DNA of 47,400 nucleotides from Methanomicrobiales archaeon (GCA_030019205.1 JASEFH010000020.1:1-47400); one strand, 5' to 3'; positions 9,594 through 18,340 are shown, counted from the first letter of the stretch. Translations and numbers: made by a program. Notes: generated by a model not told the origin, from the sequence alone.

Positions 9594-9602
9594 CCCTCCT
9601 CC
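9594..9602 (-). promoter_or_regulatory. strong Shine-Dalgarno before a non-canonical start
   Basis: On the minus strand this reads GGAGGAGGG, one of the strongest ribosome binding sites in the window. It is followed after 6 nt by ACG, and no ATG/GTG/TTG occurs in the GT2 frame within reach. It decides the start of the GT2 glycosyltransferase. Confidence 0.65.
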
Positions 9603-9987
9603 TGTGATACAATCTGCCCGGAAGTTCGTTGCGTTGGTTACCTATCCAGAACATCCTGCTGCCTGCACGCCCACCGGCATTGTATCCAGACAGCGATCGG
9701 GGAATAGACGACGGGCGAATATTTATTCTTTTCCTGCACGGCAGCGGAGCAGGCTCTGGCTGACCGCGCCGCCAGCATGCAAAATCAGGGATCCTCCGGC
9801 TGGGGCAAGATCGCAGGAAGGGATGCCATGCCGTCCTGGATGCCGGACTGTCGCCTGCAATTCTCAACTTTCTAAAACTCTGCTATCAGCTTTTATTTCT
9901 TGAAAAGACGGGATATTGATGCTGCCTTCCTCGGCTGACGGGACCTTCGATACTCTTATTAGTTCCCAGCACGAAGTAGATCTGCAC
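9603..9987. other. intergenic region with divergent promoters
   Basis: No gene is seen. On the minus strand AATAAATATT (9717-9728) is a TATA-like element for the GT2/GT4 pair. On the plus strand TACTCTTATTAG (9951-9962) lies about 30 nt before tRNA-Gly and fits its promoter. Confidence 0.5.
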
Positions 9988-10059
9988 GCGCCGATAGTGT
10001 AGTGGTTATCACTAGGCGTTGCCAACGCCTAAACCCGGGTTCGAATCCCGGTCGGCGCA
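9988..10059 (+). tRNA. tRNA-Gly (anticodon GCC)
   Basis: 72-nt cloverleaf: acceptor GCGCCGA pairs with TCGGCGC, the anticodon stem AGGCG/CGCCT closes loop TTGCCAA with anticodon GCC, and the T arm is CCGGG-TTCGAAT-CCCGG. The discriminator is A and CCA is not encoded, normal for archaea. No intron is seen. A T-rich stretch (TCTCTTTTCC) just downstream may terminate transcription. Confidence 0.97.
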
Positions 10060-10230
10060 TGAATCTCTTTTCCCACGGTATGCCCGTGACCATCATCGCA
10101 TCCGTGAGAGCGGACAAACGAGCGTCTCTCCGCCGGACCGGTGCCGTTGTCGGATACACCGGTCAGCTGCTTCCCCGCGTCGCGGGGATGCAGGAAATGT
10201 TTTTACCCAGTGCGGAGGAGGTGTAGGCGG

Positions 10231-10884
10231 ATGGAACTCGACCTGCACGTGCATTCATGCTACTCGTACGACTCTCTCCTGCGGCCAGAAACGATCCTGA
10301 GAAGGGCGAAAGCGATGGGTCTCACCGGGGTTGCGATCACGGATCACGGCACCATTCAGGGTGCACTGCGGGCGCACAGGGTAAATCGGGACGAGGAATT
10401 CACCGTGATCGTCGGCTGCGAGATCCTGACGGATATCGGCGATATCCTGGGGCTCTTTCTGCACGACGAGATCCGCTCTACCTCCTTTCCCGAAGTGATC
10501 GACGAGATCCGCTCGCAGGACGGCCTTGTCGTCCTGCCTCACCCGTTCAGGGGTCATACTCTGTCGGACGTTGTGATCCGGTCAATCGATGCCGTCGAGG
10601 TGTTCAATGCCCGGGCATCGGAGACGCAGAACGTTCAGTCGCAGGAGATGGCAAGGCGATACAGTCTGCCCGCATCCGCCGGAAGCGATGCCCATACCGC
10701 CGCCGAGATAGGTCTGGGGCGGATTGTCCTGCACGACGACCCGGATATCCGAAAGGCTCTTATGGATGGAAAGGGATGGGGGACGGGGAGTCGATCGCCT
10801 CGGTATGCGCATTATGCGAGCAGGTTGATAAAGGCGGTAAAATTGCGGCGACTCCCGGTGTCACAAGCAGCGGGTACCGTATGA
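10231..10884 (+). CDS. PHP-domain phosphoesterase
   Basis: 217 residues. The start at 10231 follows GGAGGAGGTG by a good distance; the in-frame upstream extension is arginine/cysteine-rich and non-coding in character. Metal-binding motifs of the polymerase/histidinol-phosphatase fold are in order: LHVHSCYSYDS (residues 4-14), AITDHGT (about 35), IVGCEI (about 65), LPHPFRG (about 107) and GSDAHT (about 152). PHP proteins hydrolyse phosphomonoesters with a trinuclear metal centre. The stop overlaps the start of the next gene (ATGA), so PHP and the ATP-grasp ligase are translationally coupled and probably act in one pathway. Substrate not inferable. Confidence 0.87.
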   Translation: MELDLHVHSCYSYDSLLRPETILRRAKAMGLTGVAITDHGTIQGALRAHRVNRDEEFTVIVGCEILTDIGDILGLFLHDEIRSTSFPEVIDEIRSQDGLVVLPHPFRGHTLSDVVIRSIDAVEVFNARASETQNVQSQEMARRYSLPASAGSDAHTAAEIGLGRIVLHDDPDIRKALMDGKGWGTGSRSPRYAHYASRLIKAVKLRRLPVSQAAGTV

Positions 10885-12020
10885 ATGCTATCGTCTGCGA
10901 TGCAAACCTGAGAACTGCCCTTTACGCCATACGCTCTCTGGGAAGGAGAAACATCGACGTGACGGCGGTCGAGGAGCACAGCCGCTCCGTGATCCCGATC
11001 GGATTCCGGTCCGTATACTGCAAAAAGCGTTTGTGGAGTCCGAGGGTCAGCAGCGAAGAGGATTATATCGCATTCCTGCTGGATCTGGCGGATGCACACG
11101 ACGCGATCCTGCCCGCCGGCATCAGTTCGATGGTGAGCATCGCGAAACATCTGGATCTGTTCGATCGGCGTACCAGAATCCCGATTCCACCCTACAATAA
11201 GCTGATGATCGCGATCGACAAAGAACAGACGTTTCGGTTTGCACTGGACAATGACATCCCCTGCCCGGCAACCTATTTTCCCGCGGACAGCGCGGACATC
11301 GTTCGGATCTCCAGAGAGATCGAGTATCCTGCGGTGATCAAGGTCAGAAGAGGATCGACGGCGCGGGGCGTGGAGTATGCCGCATCCCCGCAGGAGCTGA
11401 TCGACAGATACGAGCGTCTAGCTGGGATCCAAGAGCGGCCCATCATCCAGGAGTATATCCGTGGCCAGGGATACGGCGCGTTTGCGATCTACAATCGGGA
11501 CAGCAAACCCCGTGCGGTCTTCGTGCACAGGAGGCTGCGCGAGTATCCCATCAGCGGCGGACCCTGCACGTACTGCGAAAGCGTGGAGAATGGTGAGATA
11601 TTGCAGTACGGGTTGAAGTTGCTGGATGCCCTGAAATGGTACGGCATTGCGATGGTCGAGTTCAAACTCGATCAGAAAGATGGCGTGCCGAAGCTGATCG
11701 AGGTCAATCCGCGCTTCTGGGGTTCAATGTCGCTGGCGATCCATGCGGGTGTGGACTTCCCGTATCTCCTCTACCGACTGGCCGTCGACGGGGATATCGA
11801 GCCCGCCGGAGAGTATGCAGCCGGCATCAGGACCCGGTTTGTCCTCCAGGATATCATCGCCTGCATGCACTACTTCAGGAAAACCCGCGATGTACGGTAT
11901 CTGAAAGAGATAGTCGGACCATTCTTCGATAGGGACGTGAAATTCGGCATATTTTCGGCAGACGATCCCATGCCTGCGTTCCACTACGGAGTTCAGGGGT
12001 TGAGCAGGTACCTCCGATAA
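10881..12020 (+). CDS. ATP-grasp carboxylate-amine/thiol ligase family protein
   Basis: 379 residues, beginning in an ATGA overlap with the PHP gene. Layout is N-terminal preATP domain (NAIVCDANLRTALYAIRSLG; ILPAGISSMVSIAKH), ATP-grasp domain (YPAVIKVRRGSTARGVEYA, PIIQEYIRGQGYGAFAI) and metal/phosphate residues in VEFKLDQ...LIEVNPRFWGS. It resembles carbamoyl-phosphate-synthase-large-chain-like ligases seen in surface polysaccharide loci. It probably activates a carboxylate by acyl phosphate and joins it to an amine, for example decorating an amino sugar, which would fit the neighbouring aminotransferase and deacetylases. That role is inference. Confidence 0.83.
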   Translation: MNAIVCDANLRTALYAIRSLGRRNIDVTAVEEHSRSVIPIGFRSVYCKKRLWSPRVSSEEDYIAFLLDLADAHDAILPAGISSMVSIAKHLDLFDRRTRIPIPPYNKLMIAIDKEQTFRFALDNDIPCPATYFPADSADIVRISREIEYPAVIKVRRGSTARGVEYAASPQELIDRYERLAGIQERPIIQEYIRGQGYGAFAIYNRDSKPRAVFVHRRLREYPISGGPCTYCESVENGEILQYGLKLLDALKWYGIAMVEFKLDQKDGVPKLIEVNPRFWGSMSLAIHAGVDFPYLLYRLAVDGDIEPAGEYAAGIRTRFVLQDIIACMHYFRKTRDVRYLKEIVGPFFDRDVKFGIFSADDPMPAFHYGVQGLSRYLR

Positions 12021-12267
12021 CGCACGGCAGGTCCTGCAGGCGGAGATGGAAACTGAGAACGCTCCCCCGGTACCGTCCCGGAAGTCGGGAGATCGCTGGG
12101 CGGCTGCCAGGACGGCGTCCCGGCCTGTCCGGATACCGGATTGAAGGAGATTCCATGAATTTAAAAATTTCTCCGATACCTTCTCTTTCCAACCTCAGCG
12201 CAATCCTTAAAGCCCGACAATGCACACCCCGAGCCCGAAACCGACCGGAAGACAGCCGCACCGGGAA

Positions 12268-12281
12268 AACAATTTTATAGG
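12268..12281 (+). promoter_or_regulatory. TATA box in the 305-nt gap before the second deacetylase
   Basis: AACAATTTTATAGG lies about 50 nt before the ATG at 12326. A second AT-rich block (GAATTTAAAAATTTC, near 12157-12171) lies further upstream. No gene is seen in 12021-12325. Confidence 0.5.
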
Positions 12282-12325
12282 AATACAGAAAATCAGAGTC
12301 CAGACATGGCAGACCAGGCGATCGC

Positions 12326-13252
12326 ATGAGCACAGGATTCAACGGAAATTCGCTTGCCGTAACCGTCGATATCGAAGACTGGTACCACATTCCGTCGGTG
12401 ACCGGTTCGCCTTTCTCTCAGTTCCGGGACGCATCGGAGTTCTATCAGAAGTGGAACGGACGATACGACTACCTCACCGATTCGGTCCGGAAGGTGCTGG
12501 GAATCCTCGATACCTGCAACGTCACTGCCACCTTCTTCGTTGTGGCCGACGTCGTGCGCCACTATCCGGGCCTGATCGAATGCATCTGCGAACAGGGGCA
12601 CGAGATTGCCGTGCACGGACTCTCGCATGCCTGCAAGATCGATCCGCAGACGAAGTCGCCCCTGATGAGCGCGGCGGAGTTCGAGGCGAGGACAAAAGAC
12701 GCCAAACATCTCATCGAGACGGCGATCGGGGAGCAGGTATACGGTTACCGCGCTCCCAACGCCCTCGTGAGCGGCTGGATGGTCGATTCCCTCGAGAAAC
12801 TGGGGTTCCGGTACGACGCATCGGTATCAGTCAACTCCCTCTACAACAAGACCGACTCCCGCCTGATCGGGGTCACGTCCTGCCCCTACACACCCCGTCC
12901 CCATTCCCTGGACCGGGGGGGAGACAGAGATTTCATCGAGTTTCCGTTTGCCTACTGGGATGTGGGGGGCGTGAAGATACCTGCGTCGGGGGGGCCCGTA
13001 CTCCGCTTTCTCGGGAGCCGGATGATCCTGGAAGGGCTGCGGCAGAGCCTGAAGCGAGGGCATACCGTGTTTTACTTCCACCCGCTGGACATATCACGGG
13101 AGAAGTTTCCGAGAGTCGGCAGGGGCCGGCCGCTCTACTGGGCGATCAAGGGGGATCTCGTGGAGAGGCGCCTCATGCAGATTCTGAGAGGCACCAACGG
13201 CGTGAAGAAGAAGCCCCTGTTCGAGCTGTGCGGGGAAGCCGTATGCGAGTAG
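12326..13252 (+). CDS. polysaccharide deacetylase resembling XrtA/exosortase-associated CE4 enzymes
   Basis: 308 residues. CE4 motifs: TVDIEDWYH (D15 and D18), TATFFVVADVV, HEIAVHGLSH (metal H97 and H101), GYRAPN near 148, and HPLDI near 270. The N-terminal (I/V)D(I/V)EDW pattern and the C-terminal block FPFAYWDVGGVKIPASGG...VFYFHPLDI match, from memory, the DUF3473-containing deacetylases found with exosortase-A EPS clusters in bacteria. It overlaps the downstream FemAB-like gene by 10 bases, the same order as in those bacterial loci. Expected role: de-N-acetylation of a surface polysaccharide. No signal peptide is seen, so action on a lipid-linked precursor in the cytoplasm is possible. Confidence 0.85.
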   Translation: MSTGFNGNSLAVTVDIEDWYHIPSVTGSPFSQFRDASEFYQKWNGRYDYLTDSVRKVLGILDTCNVTATFFVVADVVRHYPGLIECICEQGHEIAVHGLSHACKIDPQTKSPLMSAAEFEARTKDAKHLIETAIGEQVYGYRAPNALVSGWMVDSLEKLGFRYDASVSVNSLYNKTDSRLIGVTSCPYTPRPHSLDRGGDRDFIEFPFAYWDVGGVKIPASGGPVLRFLGSRMILEGLRQSLKRGHTVFYFHPLDISREKFPRVGRGRPLYWAIKGDLVERRLMQILRGTNGVKKKPLFELCGEAVCE

Positions 13253-14271
13253 GGATACGCCCCCTCGAGCCGGGGCGGGAGGAGGAGTGGGAGCGGTTCG
13301 TCCGCTCCCATGAGGAGACGACGTTCTTCACGCAGATCGGCTGGAGAAATGTCGTGGAGGGGGTCTACCGCCACCAACCTCTCTACCTCTACGCGGAGGA
13401 CGGGAGCGGGGAGATGATCGGGATCCTCCCCCTCTTCCAGGTTCGATCGCCCTTCTCCGGCCCGAGACTGGTGTCGCTCCCATACGCCCCCTACGGTGGC
13501 ATATACTGCCGGAATGCAGCCGTATCCGACGCCTTCCTGGAAGAACTGAAGAGAATGGCCTCTCGGGGCATGTCGATCGAGCTGCGGCACGTCGGAGACG
13601 GCGCCCCGCCGGAGGGTTTCGGGAGCCGGAACGGCTACTGCACCTCCATCCTGGATCTCTCGCCCGGCCCGGATCGGATCCTCGGCGCGATGGACAAGAC
13701 ATGCCGCACCGCCATCCGGAAGGGGGAGAGAGCAGACTATGCCGCAAAGTTCTCGTCCGACTCCGCCGGCGTGGCCAGGTTCTACGACATCTACCTCGAG
13801 ACCATGCAGCGTCTGGGGACCCCGCCCCATCCGCCCGCACTCTTCTCCGCCCTCCTGCAGGAGTTCGGGGACGGGATCCTGATCGCGGAGGCGTGGAAGG
13901 GCGACACGCCCGTTGCCGCTCTCTTCCTCCTCGGCATGCGGAAGACCCTCGTCTCGGGATGGGCGGTGAGCCGCTGGGAGTACCGCACGTCCGCTCCGAA
14001 CAACTTCATCTACTGGCACGCAATCCAGGAGGCGATCGAGAGGGGATACCGCTCCTTCGATTTCGGGCGGAGCTTGCAGGGCTCCGGGATCCACGCCTTC
14101 AAGACGCGGTGGGGTGCCCGGGACGTGCCCCTCCGTCACTGGGTCTACCCGGCGGGCGCAGGTGGAGGGATGCCGCAGGCGGAGTATGGGCGTCTGGCAA
14201 AGGTCTGGAGCCGGGTTCCCCTGGTGGCCGCACGAATCCTGGGGCCGGAGCTGCGGCGATGGATCGTGTAA
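13243..14271 (+). CDS. FemAB-family acyltransferase (exosortase/EPS-associated type)
   Basis: 342 residues with start ATG 13243 inside the end of the deacetylase gene (GGGGAAG upstream). Double-GNAT FemAB architecture: EEEWERFVRSHEETTFFTQIGW, MIGILPLFQV, VSLPYAPYGGIYC, TCRTAIRKGE, then second-half motifs VAALFLLGMRKTLVSGWAVS, NNFIYWHAIQEAIERGYRSFDFGRS and FKTRWGARDVPL. The last three match the pattern of FemAB proteins linked to PEP-CTERM/exosortase systems. It would acylate or aminoacylate a deacetylated amino sugar. It is paralogous in position to 3711-4691 but clearly divergent in sequence, so the duplication is old. Confidence 0.82.
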   Translation: MRVGIRPLEPGREEEWERFVRSHEETTFFTQIGWRNVVEGVYRHQPLYLYAEDGSGEMIGILPLFQVRSPFSGPRLVSLPYAPYGGIYCRNAAVSDAFLEELKRMASRGMSIELRHVGDGAPPEGFGSRNGYCTSILDLSPGPDRILGAMDKTCRTAIRKGERADYAAKFSSDSAGVARFYDIYLETMQRLGTPPHPPALFSALLQEFGDGILIAEAWKGDTPVAALFLLGMRKTLVSGWAVSRWEYRTSAPNNFIYWHAIQEAIERGYRSFDFGRSLQGSGIHAFKTRWGARDVPLRHWVYPAGAGGGMPQAEYGRLAKVWSRVPLVAARILGPELRRWIV

Positions 14272-14323
14272 GGGGCATGCGCGGATCGGAATCGCCGCAG
14301 GGATCTGCCGGTGAGGGGAACGG

Positions 14324-15409
14324 ATGAGGATCGCGCTGCAGGTGTACACGCCCGGCCAGGTGCATTTCATGAGAAACTTCATCCTCCAGATGCAGGCGCG
14401 GGGCCACGACCTGATCCTGACAGCGCTCAACAAGGACATCTCGCTGCACCTGCTGGATCGCTTCGGGATCTCCTACACGGATCTGGGCTTCTACGGCAAT
14501 ACACCGCTACAGAAGCTGCTCCATCTGCCGCTGATCGACCTGCGTCTCTATCGGGAGGTGAAGAGGTTCGATCCCGACATCTTATATGGGTTTGCGATGA
14601 TCGAAGGCGCCCATGTAGCGAGGGTGCTCCGAAAACCCTGCGTCCAGTTCACGGATACGGAACTGGCCCGTGAGCAGCAGCTCCTCTTCGTGCCCTTCAG
14701 CGATGCCGTCGTGACGCCCGCCTGCTTCCGCGGCGACTACGGAGATAAGCACATCCGCGTGGAGAGCTACAAGGAGCTCGCCTACCTGCACCCCCGCTAC
14801 TTCCGCCCCGATCCGGCCGTGCTGGAGATGGAAGGGCTGGAGAGGGGCGAACCGTTCTGCGTGGTGCGGTTCGTCTCCTGGACGGCGACGCACGATATCG
14901 GGCAGAGGGGGATCCGGGACAGGACGAAGCTGCTGGAGAGGCTCGAGCGGCAGGGGCGGGTCATCGTCACGTCGGAGACTCCACTTCCGAAGAGCCTGGG
15001 GAGGTTCCGCTCGAGATCGCCTCCGGAGCGGCTGCACGACCTCCTCGCCCATGCCGACCTCTACATCGGGGAAGGGGCGACGACTGCGACCGAGGCGGCG
15101 GTCCTCGGGACACCTGCCATCTACGTCTCCTCGGTGGCGGGAAACCTGGGCAACCACCAGGAGCTGGAGGAGCGGTACGGGCTGGTCTACCGCCACGTCT
15201 CCGAAGAGGCGGCACTGGATACGGCTCTCCGACTCCTGGAGCGGGAAGATCTCCGGCGGGAGTGTGCGGAGAAGCGGAGGAGGCTGCTCGCCGAGAAGAT
15301 CGATATCACGGCATTCATGGTCTGGTTCATCGAGAACTACCCCGAGTCCTTCGGGATCATGCGGGACCATCCCGGTCGCCAGTTTGCCGTCGCCCCCTGC
15401 ATGCGATGA
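14324..15409 (+). CDS. DUF354 family protein (GT-B-like fold)
   Basis: 361 residues; start ATG 14324 preceded by GAGGGGAA. Matches the archaeal DUF354/COG1817 group, which resembles UDP-GlcNAc 2-epimerase/MurG-type GT-B proteins: N-terminal VYTPGQVHFMRNFILQMQARGHD, ILYGFAMIEGAHVARVL, FTDTELAREQQLL; C-terminal donor-like part LLAHADLYIGEGATTATEAAVLGTPAIYVSS and GNHQELEERYGLVY. The exact reaction is not known for this family. It is the last gene of the glycan region and follows the FemAB-like gene by 52 nt, probably in the same transcript. Confidence 0.85.
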   Translation: MRIALQVYTPGQVHFMRNFILQMQARGHDLILTALNKDISLHLLDRFGISYTDLGFYGNTPLQKLLHLPLIDLRLYREVKRFDPDILYGFAMIEGAHVARVLRKPCVQFTDTELAREQQLLFVPFSDAVVTPACFRGDYGDKHIRVESYKELAYLHPRYFRPDPAVLEMEGLERGEPFCVVRFVSWTATHDIGQRGIRDRTKLLERLERQGRVIVTSETPLPKSLGRFRSRSPPERLHDLLAHADLYIGEGATTATEAAVLGTPAIYVSSVAGNLGNHQELEERYGLVYRHVSEEAALDTALRLLEREDLRRECAEKRRRLLAEKIDITAFMVWFIENYPESFGIMRDHPGRQFAVAPCMR

Positions 15410-15615
15410 GGGACAGCCCCGGATCGGGATCCTGCAGCCACGGAACGGCTATCAGGGAGAGCAGGGCAATCCCGTTTGCCGCCCGCACAGGATTCAGGAT
15501 CGACCCATGGAGAGGCTCCCGGTCAGCGGCAGATTGCGACGGGGGTCCGGAATGCGGCGATGCCGGAGAGGGCGCAGCAACCGTAATGCGGCGGGCGGGC
15601 GATACCTGATCCGGC

Positions 15616-16065
15616 ATGGTGAAGATGCTCATGGGTATCGGCAATCCCCTGCGGGGAGACGACGGAGCGGGCACGTTCGTGGCGGACATACTGCAGGCGC
15701 CCGGCTGGGTGGCCGTCAACTGCGGCACGGTCCCGGAGAACTGTACCCCGGTGGTGCGCAGGCTGCACCCGGAGGTGCTGCTGCTGGTGGACGCGGCGGA
15801 GATGGGCGTCCCGCCGGGGGAGTTCCGAAGGATCGGGATGGATCGGGTGGAACGCGTCGCTTTCAGCACGCACCACATGCCCCTCTCCCTCCTGATGGAG
15901 TTCCTGGCGGATGCCGCCGGCGAGATCGTCTTTGTGGGCATCCAGCCCGCCGCGATCGGCTGTGCGGGCGGGCTGTCGCCCGAGGTCCGGGCGGGGGTGC
16001 GGAGGCTCGTTGATGTCATCTCGAGCGGGGATCTGGATGCGATCCCCGCTCTAGAGACCGCATGA
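15616..16065 (+). CDS. hycI: hydrogenase maturation endopeptidase (HycI/HybD family)
   Basis: 149 residues. GNPLRGDDGAG at residues 9-19 is the hallmark of [NiFe]-hydrogenase maturation proteases, which read the nickel site and cut the C-terminal tail of the large subunit. Further Ni-ligand candidates are LLLVDAAEMG (about 55-64) and STHHMPLS (about 90). IQPAAIG and LSPEVRAGVRRLVD are typical of the HycI branch. The hydrogenase large subunit with a C-terminal tail is encoded 3 kb away on the opposite strand (19329-20573) and is the obvious substrate, although other hydrogenases of the cell could be. The 206 nt before the gene contain no clear feature. Confidence 0.9.
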   Translation: MVKMLMGIGNPLRGDDGAGTFVADILQAPGWVAVNCGTVPENCTPVVRRLHPEVLLLVDAAEMGVPPGEFRRIGMDRVERVAFSTHHMPLSLLMEFLADAAGEIVFVGIQPAAIGCAGGLSPEVRAGVRRLVDVISSGDLDAIPALETA

Positions 16066-16296
16066 ACCCTTCTATCCGAACGATGCGGCTCTGCCGCAAT
16101 CCGCGAGGCCGTCCCTGCTCCGTAGCGGCGGGCTTGCCCTCAGAGGGGGTTTGGCTCCGCCTGCGGACAGGCTGGCCGCCCGAAATGAACGGCGCACGAC
16201 TCCCTCTCTCCTTTGGATTCCCCTTCCGCGGGAATCTCTCTGCAGAAGTGCCGGGTATTGGGAAACATTTATGCCTTAACAGGGCCTAAAGCAGCC

Positions 16297-16306
16297 CTTT
16301 ATAGTA
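16297..16306 (+). promoter_or_regulatory. TATA box before TPR gene
   Basis: CTTTATAGTA in the 322-nt gap after the maturation protease; the leader of about 60 nt carries GGAGGGGGG just before the ATG at 16388. Nothing else is seen in 16066-16387. Confidence 0.5.
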
Positions 16307-16387
16307 TTCCATCTGCCATGCAGAATGCCATTGTGATCCCGAGAGAGGACCTGATGTGAGTCTGCAGTTGCTATCGGAGGGGGGTGC

Positions 16388-17089
16388 ATGTCCGATCTGA
16401 TAGATGGCATTTTCGCATCGGTCTCAAGAAGGCTGCGGAAGAGCGCCTGCCTTCACGCGCCAATCCGGGGGGCCCCCGGCGGAAGTGCGGGAGGTGCGGC
16501 GGAGAAGGCAGGCAATGAATGCCGCAGCCTCCTCAACCGCGGAAAACGGCTGATGAACGCGGGGCGATACCCGGAGGCGATCGCGTGCTGCGACGATCTC
16601 CTCACCGCATGCGACAGCTTCCCGCTGGCCTGGTTCATCAAGGGTACGTGCTATGCACGGACAGGCAGCTACTCGGACGCCATCGCATGCTACGCGAAAG
16701 CTACCGGCATCGATCCCGGGTACACGGGTGCCTGGAACCGGTGGGGTGTGTGCCTCATGCACCTGGAGAGGTTCGGAGAAGCCGTCCGATGCTTCGAGCA
16801 TGCGCTCGAGGTAAATGCAAGATATACGGCCGCCTGGTGCAACAGAGGGATCGCGCTGGAGAAGCTGGGCAGGTACAGAGAGGCATCCTCCAGTTTCGAT
16901 CGGGCGATCGAGGCAGATCCCGATTACGCCGAAGCCTGGATCCGGAAAGGCTCCTGCCTGAAGGAGCTGGGCGAGAGAGATGAGGGAGAACGCTGCAGTG
17001 CGAGGGGCGAAGCCCTCCGGAGGCGCAGGAGGAGGGCGCAGGAATCTGCCGGTATTCCTCCCGGGCGGCTCACCCTGGGAGATAAATAA
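16388..17089 (+). CDS. tetratricopeptide repeat protein
   Basis: 233 residues with a strong ribosome binding site (GGAGGGGGG, 7 nt before ATG). After a basic/Gly-rich N-terminus of about 45 residues come four TPR units: NRGKRLMNAGRYPEAIACCD (about 50-83), FIKGTCYARTGSYSDAIACY (84-117), NRWGVCLMHLERFGEAVRCF (118-151) and NRGIALEKLGRYREASSSFD (152-185), followed by a capping helix and a very basic tail (GEALRRRRRRAQ). No signal peptide or catalytic domain. TPRs mediate protein-protein contact; partners unknown. Confidence 0.85.
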   Translation: MSDLIDGIFASVSRRLRKSACLHAPIRGAPGGSAGGAAEKAGNECRSLLNRGKRLMNAGRYPEAIACCDDLLTACDSFPLAWFIKGTCYARTGSYSDAIACYAKATGIDPGYTGAWNRWGVCLMHLERFGEAVRCFEHALEVNARYTAAWCNRGIALEKLGRYREASSSFDRAIEADPDYAEAWIRKGSCLKELGERDEGERCSARGEALRRRRRRAQESAGIPPGRLTLGDK

Positions 17090-17938
17090 ATTTCGTCTTC
17101 CGAAAGGGCGGGGGCAGAACCATCAGCCCTCTCTTCGGGGAGCCCGAGCCTGCGGCATGTTGCTTGGATTTTCGTCCTGTGGCAGATCCCGCTGCAGGCC
17201 GTCGGGTTTCTCCATTTTCCTGCTGATTTCTGCCTGATTTCACCCCATCGGGGGGCTGAAGGGAATTGCGGCCATCCCTTCGGTTCGCGGCTGCGTTGCG
17301 AAAGAGGCAGGGATACTGATTCCCCCGATCTGTCTCTGCGCTCCGATGCTCGATCGAAGCCTGATGCGCAGGAACATCCGCCGCCCTGATCCAGGCCTCT
17401 CGCACCCAAGAGCGGGGGCAAGGAGGGAGGGGGTCCCGCTGCTGCGAGATCCGGGGAAGATGTCCGGTACAGGCCACGACTCCCTCCCCTTCCCCGCTGT
17501 ACAATCGTCGCCGGGAGATCCATGCGAATCCGACAGATGCCCCTTCCCTGTGCTGACCATCTATCTTCAGCGATCTCGGCACGCGGTGTCCTGGCAGAGC
17601 CCGGTGCGTCAGACTCCTTGCCGCGGGAGACCGGCCCAATCGCACGGGGGCTGAAGGGTCTCGAGAATCTCCGCCCTCTCTATCATACCCCGCGGAGGTG
17701 GCATGCCGCCGCCCTGCGCCAGGGGAGTTGAGCAGCGTCGCTCCGCCCTCTCGCATCCTTGCTTCCCCCTGCAGTGCGATGGGCGGAATCCGTGCATCTA
17801 TCCCGATCGGAAGTCGATGCAACGGCACCGCTCCGCGGAAGAAGGTGGGGAATACGGGGGGTGGACAGCCCCGGTATCCTGCTGCACATTCCGGAGGGAA
17901 TAGGAAGACCCCCGCCCGACAGCGGGAGGGGATAGGCT
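17090..17938. other. gene-free spacer before the mbh cluster 3' end
   Basis: About 850 nt between the convergent TPR gene and mbhN. Apparent open frames have arginine/serine/proline-rich random composition and no ribosome binding sites. A short unit, ATCG followed by (G)GGGGCTGAAGGG, occurs twice (near 17247 and 17640), and TGCGATGGG occurs near 17777, echoing the TGCGAT motif of other spacers. No RNA gene or terminator could be assigned. Confidence 0.45.
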
Positions 17939-18340
17939 CTATTCCACGACAAGATTCGCGGAGTAGCGGTCGGTGTCGGCGAGGAGGAAGATCTCGCTCA
18001 TCGCGAGGCCGCCCTTGGGGCAGATCTCGGTGCACTGCCCGCAGAAGACGCAAGAAGGTATGTAGATCCGGATCTGCTTGGTCTCCGGGACGAGCTCGAT
18101 CGCGTTGCCCGGACAGATCCGCACGCAGAGACCGCAGCCCGTGCACTCCTCGCCCACCTTCGCCAGCTTCCCGCGATACTGCGGCGGGACTTCCACCGGC
18201 GGGTGGATCGCCGCCTCCCCCCGGGACGCCTTCTGCAGGAACTGGGTCATCGACGGCGGCAGGTACTTCGCCGGGAACGGATTCGTGGCCGGCTTCCGGA
18301 AGAGCTGCCTCAGAAGCTCGGCGACCATCGGAAATCTCAC
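17939..18340 (-). CDS. mbhN: Mbh hydrogenase ferredoxin-like subunit (NuoI-like)
   Basis: 133 residues. GTG at 18340 is chosen because it overlaps the stop of mbhM as GTGA and follows GGGGGTG; an internal ATG at 18328 is possible. Two [4Fe-4S] motifs: CTGCGLCVRICP (C66, C69, C72, C76) and CVFCGQCTEICP (C97, C100, C103, C107). It passes electrons from ferredoxin to the proximal cluster in MbhJ on the cytoplasmic arm of the complex. Last gene of the 14-gene cluster. Confidence 0.92.
   Translation of the reverse strand: MRFPMVAELLRQLFRKPATNPFPAKYLPPSMTQFLQKASRGEAAIHPPVEVPPQYRGKLAKVGEECTGCGLCVRICPGNAIELVPETKQIRIYIPSCVFCGQCTEICPKGGLAMSEIFLLADTDRYSANLVVE

Noticed and set aside
10257-10880. in-frame upstream extension of the ATP-grasp gene
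   Set aside because: It overlaps the PHP gene entirely in another frame; the real start is the ATGA overlap at 10881.
12220-13242. in-frame upstream extension of the second FemAB-like gene
   Set aside because: It is a shadow of the deacetylase gene; the FemAB N-terminus fits ATG 13243.
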